Assembly: GCA_015232645.1 (NCBI GenBank)
Contig: JADFZF010000004.1
Location: forward strand, 1-42,930
From: Magnetococcales bacterium
GTDB lineage: Bacteria > Pseudomonadota > Magnetococcia > Magnetococcales > UBA8363
Length of the DNA: 42,930 nt
Direction of reading: 5' to 3'
Position 1 is the stretch's first letter, and each line of letters begins with the position of its first letter. Of this stretch, positions 35,673-42,930 are shown piece by piece. Position numbers and translations under genes: made by a program. The notes beneath the pieces are model-generated. The model had not been told where the DNA came from, did no database searches, and saw nothing but the letters and a program-made list of their open reading frames with translations.

Positions 35673-36176
35673 TCAGTGCATGTCATGGTGGGATCCATGA
35701 TGGTCCATAGGCTCGGGGGAATGTTGGTGAGATTCGGCCGCATCCCCATCGGCTTTTTTGACCATGGCTTGCACATCGAGGCGGATGCCATCATTGAAGG
35801 TCAGGGAAAGAGGCACCGAATCCCCCTCGCGGATGGCCAACTGGGGGTTGATGAGCATCAGGTGAAGGCCACCCGGTTTCAAGGAGACTTTCTTTCCGGA
35901 AGGGATGGGAAGATCCTTGTGGGGTACCATGGCTGCCATGTCGTGGGTATGGGTGGATTCGTGGATCTCGACTTTAGCAAACTTTGGACTTTGAATCTGG
36001 ACAAGAGTCATATCGACTTTGGCGTCATTCTGGATATCCATGTAGGCGGCCAAAGTTTGTACCGTGGGTGGTGCAGCCATCACCCAAGGGTTGATGATCC
36101 GGACGGACTCATCCGCATAAGCCGCAAGGGCCACCAAGCCAACCAGCAAGCCGACCAGCTGAGAAAATTTTTTCAT
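35673..36176 (-). CDS. Periplasmic copper chaperone PCuAC
   Basis: PCuAC-type proteins deliver Cu(I) to the CuA centre of cytochrome oxidase in the periplasm. The 167-residue product begins with a signal peptide (MKKFSQLVGLLVGLVALAAYA). The copper site is complete: H72, M83, H105 and M107, exactly H-x10-M-x21-H-x-M. The C-terminus is rich in histidine and methionine (SHQHSPEPMDHHGSHHDMH), a likely extra copper-binding tail. Its start overlaps the stop of the sco gene (ATGA at 36173-36176), so the two are translationally coupled. Confidence 0.93.
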   Translation of the reverse strand: MKKFSQLVGLLVGLVALAAYADESVRIINPWVMAAPPTVQTLAAYMDIQNDAKVDMTLVQIQSPKFAKVEIHESTHTHDMAAMVPHKDLPIPSGKKVSLKPGGLHLMLINPQLAIREGDSVPLSLTFNDGIRLDVQAMVKKADGDAAESHQHSPEPMDHHGSHHDMH

Positions 36177-36859
36177 GTCCTACCATCCTTTTGTGTTTGT
36201 TCGCCATAAGATTTCATCATCTCGAGAAAGTAGGAGACAATTTTATCGGCGTTATGGAATTGCGGTTGAAACAGAGCGTGGAATCGGCCGTCGGGATCGA
36301 CCAGGTAGATCCCCGAGGAGTGAGATATGAGATAGGAACCATCCGTTTCGGGAGCTGAAAGACGATACGCCACCCCCAATGAGTCGGTCAAGCTTTTGAT
36401 ATTGTCGTCATCTCCGGTAACGCCGATGAAGTCCTTATAAAAATAAACGACAAAATTCTTCAGAGACTCGGGTTGATCCCGCTTGGCGTCGACGCTGACG
36501 AATACCCCCTGAATGGACTTCAGAACCTGAGGATGTTTTTCGAGCTTTTTGAAGACATCCGCCATCAAGCCCATGGTCACCGGGCAGATGTCCGGACAAT
36601 GGGTGTAGCCAAAGAACAGGAAACTCCATTTTCCACGGAAACGCGCCTTGTCGAAAGTTTTCCCCAAGTGATCGGTCAGAAGAAAGTCAGGGAGGTCCCG
36701 GGGCGATGGCAGGACCACCCCCAAAAGGTCCTTGGGAATCTCTTTTTGGTTCAGAAAGGATTTCAAACCTGCACGCAGTCCAAGGAAGGCGAGGCCGCCG
36801 ATCAGGATGGCCAGCAGGACCATTTTTGCCTCGGGGGGCAATTTTTTGAAAAGAGACAT
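36173..36859 (-). CDS. SCO1/SenC family copper-binding protein
   Basis: Sco proteins are membrane-anchored thioredoxin-fold proteins that help insert copper into cytochrome oxidase. From ATG 36859 the product is 228 residues with one membrane helix at about 13-32 (MVLLAILIGGLAFLGLRAGL). The copper ligands are C88 and C92 in GYTHCPDICP and H180 in LISHSSGIYLVDP. A GTG at 36871 would add four residues; neither start has a clear ribosome-binding site. It heads the sco-pccA-DUF420 operon. No oxidase subunit gene is in the window. Confidence 0.93.
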   Translation of the reverse strand: MSLFKKLPPEAKMVLLAILIGGLAFLGLRAGLKSFLNQKEIPKDLLGVVLPSPRDLPDFLLTDHLGKTFDKARFRGKWSFLFFGYTHCPDICPVTMGLMADVFKKLEKHPQVLKSIQGVFVSVDAKRDQPESLKNFVVYFYKDFIGVTGDDDNIKSLTDSLGVAYRLSAPETDGSYLISHSSGIYLVDPDGRFHALFQPQFHNADKIVSYFLEMMKSYGEQTQKDGRT

Positions 36860-37009
36860 GTTGGATTTCACAATTTTAGAATTGGACTTGTCATCAGCCT
36901 ATAAATATTTTAGATTCGTCTCCGTTGCAAGTCGTCAAATGAGACTTTGGTACCCGTAATGGTACCAGTCAACCTCGTTTTTCCTCCAGACTTTTTGCAG
37001 GAGAAAGCC

Positions 37010-37567
37010 GTGAGCAAAGCTTCCCTGGAAGCCACCGTGGATCCAGAAAAGGTCCATGGCTGGATTACCCAAATCGGATCGGACTCATCCGCAGCCGTTC
37101 CCCTACTCCAAGCCATCCAGAGTGAATATGGCTACCTTCCACGGAAGGCCATGAATCTGGTACTCGAAAACACCGAGATCAATGCCAGCCAATTGTTCGG
37201 CGTTGCGACATTTTATGCTCAGTTTCGGCTCGACCCTGTCGGTCGCCACTTGATCAAGGTATGTCACGGCACCGCCTGCCACGTCCAGGGGGCTGATCGG
37301 CTCAATACCTCTCTGCGTCATGCTCTGGGCATCGTTGACGAAAAAGAGGATACCGCATCCAACGGCAGCTATACCATCGAAAACGTCGCCTGCATCGGTT
37401 GCTGCAGTCTGGCACCGGTCATGTTGATCGATGGAGAGGCCTTTCCCAACCTCAAGGGGGCTGATGCCCAAAAACACTTGGTCAAGCACGCCAAAACCAA
37501 AGGTGAAATCCTCCCTGGTCATGCCGGCGAAGGCGACGACCAACCCGCCGACGAGAAGGAGAAGTAA
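37010..37567 (+). CDS. NuoE-like [2Fe-2S] subunit of a NAD(P)-linked oxidoreductase
   Basis: The 185-residue product belongs to the NuoE/HoxE/FdsG family, thioredoxin-like proteins that carry one [2Fe-2S] cluster. The ligands are C85 and C90 (CHGTACHVQG) and C128 and C132 (CIGCCSLAPV). The helical N-terminus has LLQAIQSEYGYLPRKAMNLV and the QLFGVATFYAQF segment typical of the family. GTG 37010 is preferred since GGAGA lies upstream and the sequence then begins MSKASLEATV; an earlier in-frame ATG at 36947 would add an unlikely 21 residues. It is the first gene of a three-gene redox operon and lies two bases before the NuoF-like gene. Confidence 0.9.
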   Translation: MSKASLEATVDPEKVHGWITQIGSDSSAAVPLLQAIQSEYGYLPRKAMNLVLENTEINASQLFGVATFYAQFRLDPVGRHLIKVCHGTACHVQGADRLNTSLRHALGIVDEKEDTASNGSYTIENVACIGCCSLAPVMLIDGEAFPNLKGADAQKHLVKHAKTKGEILPGHAGEGDDQPADEKEK

Positions 37568-37569
37568 AC

Positions 37570-39345
37570 ATGAGCGGTGACATGGTCATAACAGTGGGTG
37601 AGGGAACCTGTGGCGTTGCTGCGGGAGCTCCGGAGATTACCAAACTCTTGAAAGAACGGTTTCCCCAGGCGCAATTCAAACAGGTGGGCTGTATTGGCAT
37701 GTGCCACCTGGAAGTCATGGTGGAAATTTCCACCGGCGGCAAGAGCTACCTGTGGGGCGGCCTCAACAAGAAAAACCTCCCCAAGGTGGTCCGCTTCCAC
37801 CGCGGGCAGGGAGATCTCCCCGAATCGATGTTGATCCGTTCCACCGATCAACAGCAAACGGAACGGTCCGATTATCTCACCAAACAAACCCGCATCGCCT
37901 TGCGCAACGTCGGACAACTCAACCCCATCTCCATGGACCAGTTTCGTGCCCGTGGGGGGTATAGCGCCATTGAAAAGGTCATCAAGGGGGGGATGACTCC
38001 CGAACAGGTCATTGAAGAGGTGAAAATATCCTCCATCCGCGGTCGGGGTGGCGCCGGTTTCCCCACCGCCACCAAATGGACATTCGCCCGCGGCGCCCCG
38101 GGAGAACCGAAATACCTGGTGTGCAATGGCGACGAAGGCGATCCTGGTGCCTTCATGGATCGCTCGCTTCTGGAAGGAGATCCCCACTCCGTGGTCGAAG
38201 GGATGCTCATCGCCGCCTATGCCATCGGCGCCTCCAAGGGTTATGCCTACATCCGCGCTGAATATCCCCTGGCACTCAAACATTTTGCCATTGCCCTGGA
38301 CGACGCTCGCAAGGCCGGGTTCCTCGGCTACAAGATCCTGGGATCCAACTTTTCTTTTGATATCAAAATCAAGGAAGGGGCCGGAGCCTTCGTCTGCGGT
38401 GAGGAGACGGCGCTGCTGGCCTCCATCGAAGGACAACGCGGCATGCCCAGAATCCGGCCGCCGTTCCCAGCCATCCAGGGTGTGTTCGGCAAACCGACCA
38501 TCATCAACAACGTCGAAACCCTGGCCAACATCCCCTGGATCCTCCTCAACGGCGGTGCCGCCTACGCCAAGATCGGTACCGAAAAGAGTCGAGGAACCAA
38601 AGTGTTCGCCCTGGCCGGCGCCATCAAACGCGGTGGTCTGGTGGAAGTCCCCATGGGGATGAGTATCCGCCAACTCCTCATGGAGATCGGTGGAGGTTCC
38701 GCTTCAGGGCGTCCCCTCAAGGCGGTCCAATTGGGGGGGCCTTCGGGCGGGTGTATCCCCGAATCGATGTTCGATACCATCATCGATTATGATGCCATCA
38801 ACGCCACCGGAGCCATCATGGGCTCGGGAGGTATGGTGGTGACCGATACCAAATCGTGCATGGTCGACCTGGCGCGGTTCTTCCTGGAGTTCACCCAGAT
38901 CGAATCGTGCGGCAAATGTACCTTCTGCCGCATCGGTACCTTGCGCATGAAGGAACTCCTCACCAAAATCTGCGAGGGCCACGGCACTCTGGAAGATATC
39001 GACACCTTGGCTGAACTTGCCGATCGCATCAAGGATGCCAGTCTTTGCGGCCTCGGGCAGACCGCTCCCAATCCGGTATTGACAACCCTTAAATATTTCC
39101 GCGATGAATACATCGCGCACGTTACCGATAAACGTTGCCCGGGCGGAGTCTGCAAGGGTCTGATCACACACACCATCATGCAGGATAAATGTACCGGGTG
39201 TTCCATCTGTGATCGTTATTGCCCGGTCAACGCCATAACGGGTGAACTGAAAAAACCAAACACCTGGGTCATCGACAAGAAAATCTGCATCAACTGCGGG
39301 ATGTGTGTCGAGGTCTGCAACCCTGACGCCATTCTGGCGGCTTGA
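37570..39345 (+). CDS. NuoF/HydB-like NAD(H)- and FMN-binding iron-sulfur subunit
   Basis: The 591-residue product is the flavin subunit of a NAD(H)-linked enzyme. An N-terminal thioredoxin-like domain (GTCGVAAGA, then GCIGMCHLEV) is followed by the NuoF core: NAD-binding GRGGAGFPTATKW from residue 158, FMN-binding CNGDEGDPGAFMDRSLLEGD, and the N3-type [4Fe-4S] site SCGKCTFCRIG (from C447) with a later SLCGLGQTAPNP. The C-terminus adds two ferredoxin clusters, CTGCSICDRYCP (from C541) and CINCGMCVEVCNP. This architecture is that of HydB and NADP-reducing hydrogenase subunits, not of respiratory NuoF. It overlaps the next upstream TTG but the real start of the following gene is 39363. Confidence 0.93.
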   Translation: MSGDMVITVGEGTCGVAAGAPEITKLLKERFPQAQFKQVGCIGMCHLEVMVEISTGGKSYLWGGLNKKNLPKVVRFHRGQGDLPESMLIRSTDQQQTERSDYLTKQTRIALRNVGQLNPISMDQFRARGGYSAIEKVIKGGMTPEQVIEEVKISSIRGRGGAGFPTATKWTFARGAPGEPKYLVCNGDEGDPGAFMDRSLLEGDPHSVVEGMLIAAYAIGASKGYAYIRAEYPLALKHFAIALDDARKAGFLGYKILGSNFSFDIKIKEGAGAFVCGEETALLASIEGQRGMPRIRPPFPAIQGVFGKPTIINNVETLANIPWILLNGGAAYAKIGTEKSRGTKVFALAGAIKRGGLVEVPMGMSIRQLLMEIGGGSASGRPLKAVQLGGPSGGCIPESMFDTIIDYDAINATGAIMGSGGMVVTDTKSCMVDLARFFLEFTQIESCGKCTFCRIGTLRMKELLTKICEGHGTLEDIDTLAELADRIKDASLCGLGQTAPNPVLTTLKYFRDEYIAHVTDKRCPGGVCKGLITHTIMQDKCTGCSICDRYCPVNAITGELKKPNTWVIDKKICINCGMCVEVCNPDAILAA

Positions 39346-39362
39346 ACCGGAGAGACAGCCTT

Positions 39363-42323
39363 ATGGAAACCACCGTTCCCATCATTCTAAACGGTCGCGC
39401 CATCGACGCCAAAGCTGGTGCCACCATACGAGAGGTCGCTGAAGCCCAGGGAATTAAAATTCCCACCTTCTGTCACGACAATCGTCTGAAACCTTTTGCT
39501 TCCTGTTTCTTGTGTGTGGTTGAAGTCAAGGGAGCCCGGACACTGCTGCCCGCTTGTTCGACGCGCGTGGCCCCCAAGATGGAAATCTTCACCGACAACG
39601 ATAAAGTCGCAACATCGCGCAAAATGGCGCTGGATCTGCTTTTGTCCGATCATGCCGGCGACTGTATCGCCCCGTGCGAAGCCACCTGCCCCGCCAACAT
39701 CGATATCCAGGGATACATCGCCCATATCGCCAATGGTGATTTTGCCGGGGCGGTGCATTTGATCAAAAAACGTAACCCACTTCCCGTCGTCTGCGGTCGC
39801 ATTTGCCCCCATCCTTGTGAATCTCAATGTCGACGTGCCTTGGTGGACGAACCGATCGCCATCAACCCCCTCAAGAGGTTTTCGTCGGAGTATGAACTGG
39901 AACACGGTCCGTTTGTCCCGCAGGCCGGTCCCGATTCCGGCAAGAAAGTGGCCATCATAGGGGGGGGACCGGCCGGGTTGTCGGCCGCTTACTTCCTGCG
40001 CCAGTCGGGGCATGCCGTGGAAATCTTCGAGGCCTTGCCGGAACTGGGTGGTATGGCCCGATATGGTATTCCGCGATTTCGGTTGCCCTGGGACGTCATG
40101 GATCGGGAAATCAAGGCCATCCTGGACCTGGGAGTCAAGGTCCACTTCAACAGCAAGCTGGGCGATCATTTCACCTTGGCCGATCTGAAACGTCAGGGCT
40201 TTTCCGCCATATTGATCGCCATCGGTGCTCACAAATCCAAACCCATGCACATCGAGAACGAAAACGTTCCCGGGGTGATGGGAGGGATCGATTTTTTACG
40301 CAAGGTCGTCCTCAAGGAACCGGTGAATGTTGGCAAGAGAGTCGCGGTTCTGGGGGGGGGCGATACGGCCATGGACTGCTGCCGGGTTGCCCTTCGTTTG
40401 GGCGCCCAGGTCACCTTGTTGTATCGTCGTACCCAGGCGGAAATGCCTTCTTCACCCTGGGAGCAGGAAGAAGCCCATGAAGAAGGGGTTGAATTTCGTT
40501 TTCTTACCGCCCCATCGGCCGTGGTTCTAGACGAAAAAGGTCATGCCAAGGCGCTGCGGGTGATCACCATGGAACTGGGTGAGCCTGACGCTTCCGGACG
40601 CCGGCGCCCGGTTCCCATCGAAAACAGCGAGGAGGATTTGGAATTCGACCTGATCATTCCTGCCATCGGTCAGGATCCCGATCTGTCCTGTCTTGCCAAG
40701 GACGATGTCAAACCCCAGACCACCAAGTGGAATACCGTCGTCCATGATGCCAAAACCATGGTCAGTACCATGGAGGGGGTGTTCACGGCGGGTGACTGTG
40801 CCTTTGGTCCCGATATCCTCATCCGCGCCATCGGCGAAGGGCGTAAGGCGGCCGAGGCCATTAACCTTTATCTCAGTGGTGTCGAGGTAAGAATCATCCA
40901 ACCCTATGCCATTTCCAGAGGTCGGTTGAAGGAACTCGATTCTGCCGATTTTGCCCCACGCTTCGTCCACAAAAAACGCGCCCTGGAGACCACTCTGCCA
41001 CCCGAGCAGCGCCTCAGGAACGATTCGGGTTGGGCTCCCATCAACATCGGTCTGGATCAGATTCAGGCCATGGCCGAGGCGACCCGTTGTATCGAATGCG
41101 GGTGTAACGCTCGTTTTGATTGCGATCTGCGCAATTTTTCTACCCTGTACAACGCCACCGAGAAACGGCTTTCGGGTGACAAGCGTTCGTATGAAGAGGA
41201 CAAGCGTCATCCCCTCATCCGTATCGAGTCGGACAAGTGCATTACTTGCGCCTCCTGTGTCCGTATCTGTAGCGAGATCCGTAATATCAATGCTTTGACC
41301 TTCATCAAACGGGGATTCAACACTCGTATTGGGCCCAACTTCAACGATCCCCTTCAGGAGACCGGTTGCGATGCCTGTGGTATGTGTACCGATGTCTGTC
41401 CGACAGGAACCCTTGCCCCCAATACCGGCAAGGAATGTGGCCCCTGGATCTGGAACGAGACCATCAGCACCTGTACCGATTGTTCCAGGGGTTGTGGAAT
41501 CAAGGTAGCGGTCAATCGCAACCGTATCGTCAAGATACAGTCGGTCAATTCCGATCCCGTGAACGGAGCGGTCATTTGTGCCGAAGGGCGTTTTGGATAC
41601 CAGTTACTGACCAAGCGGGTGGACCGGGATAACGATACGGCTATCCAAAAAGGGCGGGAACTGTTGGCCCAAGGTGGTAAGATTGCCGTTCTGGTCTCTC
41701 CCAAGGTGACTGTTGAGGAAGCGTATGCCGCAGCCCGTGTGGCAAAACGGTACGGTGGGCGGTTGCACTGGGTCGAAGGTATCTCCATTCACGGTTCCAG
41801 CAAACCCGCTGGCAAAATGCGGGGCGAGGCCAACGTGGCGTTGTTGAGCCGTCTCGGAGCCACGAGCTGGAAAGGCGATGCCGCCGACATTTTCATCACC
41901 GTCAACTTGTCCGATCTGCCACCCAAATCGGCATCCAGTCGTGTTATCTCCTTGAATTCCCATGGTAGCCAGGATGACGTCAGCATTGCCATCACCATCG
42001 CCGACCCATTGGAAACCAGCGGGACATTTTTAAACCGCGACAGCGAGCTGTGCGTACTCAACACCACCCTGGTCAACGCCGGTGTCCCCACAGGGTTTGG
42101 TGCTCTGATGCGTTTGTGCGGCGAGGATGGATTGGCCGATCTCGAGGCGTTACGTCAGGCGTTGGTGGGAGAGTATCAGGAACTGTCTGCCCTGACCCAG
42201 ATCAACGGTCATCGGCTGATCAAAACCAATGTGGCACCGGTTCTGGTGGCGGCATCGCCAGATACTCGTGAAGCCGCCTTTGCCCTGCATATGAAACAGA
42301 TGGAATTGCCCTGGTCCATCTGA
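39363..42323 (+). CDS. NuoG/GltD-type fusion: ferredoxin, FAD-NAD(P) oxidoreductase, truncated molybdopterin domain
   Basis: This 986-residue protein fuses several redox modules. Residues 1-75 are a [2Fe-2S] domain (C37, C48, C51, C65). Cysteines 101, 105, 109 and CGRICPHPCESQC at 144-156 are the GltD-type [4Fe-4S] region. A FAD-binding IIGGGPAGLSAAYFL starts at 198, and a second NAD(P) Rossmann motif, VLGGGDTAMDCC, starts near 328. After GltD-like AGDCAFGPDILIRAI come CITCASCVRIC and CDACGMCTDVCP ferredoxin sites, then a [4Fe-4S] motif CTDCSRGC of molybdopterin oxidoreductases. The remaining 200 residues look like an eroded NuoG catalytic domain, too short for a cofactor-binding catalytic unit. 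GGAGAG precedes ATG 39363. It is transcribed with the NuoE- and NuoF-like genes. Confidence 0.9.
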   Translation: METTVPIILNGRAIDAKAGATIREVAEAQGIKIPTFCHDNRLKPFASCFLCVVEVKGARTLLPACSTRVAPKMEIFTDNDKVATSRKMALDLLLSDHAGDCIAPCEATCPANIDIQGYIAHIANGDFAGAVHLIKKRNPLPVVCGRICPHPCESQCRRALVDEPIAINPLKRFSSEYELEHGPFVPQAGPDSGKKVAIIGGGPAGLSAAYFLRQSGHAVEIFEALPELGGMARYGIPRFRLPWDVMDREIKAILDLGVKVHFNSKLGDHFTLADLKRQGFSAILIAIGAHKSKPMHIENENVPGVMGGIDFLRKVVLKEPVNVGKRVAVLGGGDTAMDCCRVALRLGAQVTLLYRRTQAEMPSSPWEQEEAHEEGVEFRFLTAPSAVVLDEKGHAKALRVITMELGEPDASGRRRPVPIENSEEDLEFDLIIPAIGQDPDLSCLAKDDVKPQTTKWNTVVHDAKTMVSTMEGVFTAGDCAFGPDILIRAIGEGRKAAEAINLYLSGVEVRIIQPYAISRGRLKELDSADFAPRFVHKKRALETTLPPEQRLRNDSGWAPINIGLDQIQAMAEATRCIECGCNARFDCDLRNFSTLYNATEKRLSGDKRSYEEDKRHPLIRIESDKCITCASCVRICSEIRNINALTFIKRGFNTRIGPNFNDPLQETGCDACGMCTDVCPTGTLAPNTGKECGPWIWNETISTCTDCSRGCGIKVAVNRNRIVKIQSVNSDPVNGAVICAEGRFGYQLLTKRVDRDNDTAIQKGRELLAQGGKIAVLVSPKVTVEEAYAAARVAKRYGGRLHWVEGISIHGSSKPAGKMRGEANVALLSRLGATSWKGDAADIFITVNLSDLPPKSASSRVISLNSHGSQDDVSIAITIADPLETSGTFLNRDSELCVLNTTLVNAGVPTGFGALMRLCGEDGLADLEALRQALVGEYQELSALTQINGHRLIKTNVAPVLVAASPDTREAAFALHMKQMELPWSI

Positions 42324-42375
42324 ACCTCTCCGGTCCCGGGTACATGACCTGTCCATCAGTCGTCGTGCCCAATCT

Positions 42376-42412
42376 ACCGGCTTCAGGGGAGTGTTTTTCC
42401 CCTGAAGCCGGT
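42376..42412. terminator. Strong 14-bp hairpin after the redox operon
   Basis: ACCGGCTTCAGGGG (42376-42389) pairs perfectly with CCCCTGAAGCCGGT (42399-42412) around a nine-base loop that contains the T run (AGTGTTTTT). No T tract follows the 3' arm, so it is not a classical intrinsic terminator; it may protect the 3' end of the mRNA or attenuate transcription into the next small gene. Confidence 0.5.
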
Positions 42413-42430
42413 CCATCCCAGGCCAGATCC

Positions 42431-42484
42431 ATGATCGATCGAGTCAACCTCATCACCCAGATCTTCTCCAGGGTCGTCCTGTGA
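42431..42484 (+). CDS. Possible 17-codon leader ORF
   Basis: ATG 42431 opens a 17-codon frame, MIDRVNLITQIFSRVVL, whose TGA (42482-42484) overlaps the GTG start of the next gene as GTGA. No strong ribosome-binding site precedes it. The overlap suggests possible coupling of translation, but a chance frame of this length is quite possible. Confidence 0.2.
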   Translation: MIDRVNLITQIFSRVVL

Positions 42485-42852
42485 TCGTCCAAAAAACAAG
42501 CCATGATCATTTGAAACAGATTTATCAGCAGCTCAATGATACCAACCGCGATGCGTTGTTGAAATTTGCCCGGTTTCTGCTCCAGGATCAAGAAACCGCC
42601 CCTCGTGCGGCCCTTCCTCAGGAGCCAGTGCCTATTGTTCCCATGCCTGGGGAAAATGTCATTCAAGCCCTCAAACGGTTGAAAAAAACCTACCCGATGA
42701 TTGATGCCGATATGCGACTGTTGGATGCCGCCTCCCAGTGCGTCATGCAGAAAGTTTTGGGTCACCCTGATGCTGTATTGATTGTAAAAATGGAAAGGCT
42801 TTTCCGGGATGCCTATGAGCAATGGCGTCGTCAGACCGAGATGCAAGCCTGA
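42481..42852 (+). CDS. Conserved hypothetical small protein
   Basis: The 123-residue product has an N-terminal helical part (LKQIYQQLNDTNRDALLKFA), a proline-rich connector (PQEPVPIVPMPGENV) and a C-terminal helical part with IQALKRLKKTYPMIDADMRL and VKMERLFRDAYEQWRRQ. From memory, this ExVIxAIKRLxxTYPMLD pattern marks an uncharacterised family widespread in proteobacteria; no function is known. The start is GTG 42481, with AGGG about seven bases before it. The gene follows the redox operon after 157 bases that include a strong hairpin, so it may be partly co-transcribed. Confidence 0.7.
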   Translation: MIVQKTSHDHLKQIYQQLNDTNRDALLKFARFLLQDQETAPRAALPQEPVPIVPMPGENVIQALKRLKKTYPMIDADMRLLDAASQCVMQKVLGHPDAVLIVKMERLFRDAYEQWRRQTEMQA

Positions 42853-42894
42853 TCGCGGTAACGTCGTTGTCCGTTTTCCCCCGATGTTTTAATT

Positions 42895-42930
42895 CTACCT
42901 TGTCACATTCATTAATTGGAATGGATGGCT
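42895..42930. repeat. Left end of a third MITE-like copy, cut by window edge
   Basis: CTACCTTGTCACATTCATTAA followed by a GGAATGGATGGC stretch repeats the left terminus of the element at 25412 (CTACTTTGTCACATTCATTAA and then AAAATGGATGGCC), with few differences over 36 bases. The rest of the copy lies beyond the window. Confidence 0.65.

Overview
The window is chromosomal DNA of a Gram-negative, motile, respiring proteobacterium. The order of the spc and alpha ribosomal clusters (secY-rpmJ-rpsM-rpsK-rpsD-rpoA-rplQ, without adk or infA) is the Escherichia coli order. The other genes (AddAB-type recombination nuclease, CheV and CheR, SPOR protein, type II pseudopilin, Sco/PCuAC copper delivery, NuoE/NuoF-like proteins) fit a free-living aquatic bacterium. 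A deep-branching lineage such as Magnetococcales is possible, but that is inference; no marker here fixes the taxon.

Region 1 (1-13670, + strand) is one long ribosomal protein cluster from the 3' part of rplC to rplQ: 27 genes including secY and rpoA, closed by a clear intrinsic terminator. S4, S14 and L36 are all the cysteine-bearing, zinc-binding forms.

Region 2 (13795-21686) holds a TPR/peptidoglycan-binding protein on the minus strand, divergent from an overlapping-operon pair on the plus strand: an AddB-like nuclease with an iron-sulfur cysteine set, and an AddA-like UvrD-type helicase-nuclease.

Region 3 (21702-28121) holds CheV, a DUF457 membrane hydrolase and a fused Memo/AMMECR1 protein on the minus strand, a 1.37-kb stretch with gene remnants and a MITE-like element, then cheR and aroE on the plus strand.

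Region 4 (28122-33550) has a large palindromic element related to the first MITE-like copy, a TPR-SPOR envelope protein, proC-yggT-yggU, and a convergent thioredoxin gene.

Region 5 (33711-36859) has tRNA-Arg(CCG), a poorly coding stretch, an orphan GspG pseudopilin and a sco-pccA-DUF420 copper/cytochrome oxidase assembly operon on the minus strand.

Region 6 (37010-42930) is a redox operon: NuoE-like, NuoF/HydB-like, and a 986-residue fusion of a NuoG N-terminus, a GltD-type FAD/NAD(P) oxidoreductase, ferredoxin domains and a vestigial molybdopterin-type domain. A small conserved protein follows, and a third copy of the repeat family begins at the right edge. The two strongest points for a second look are this three-subunit flavin/iron-sulfur enzyme, which resembles electron-bifurcating transhydrogenases, and the three-copy palindromic repeat family.
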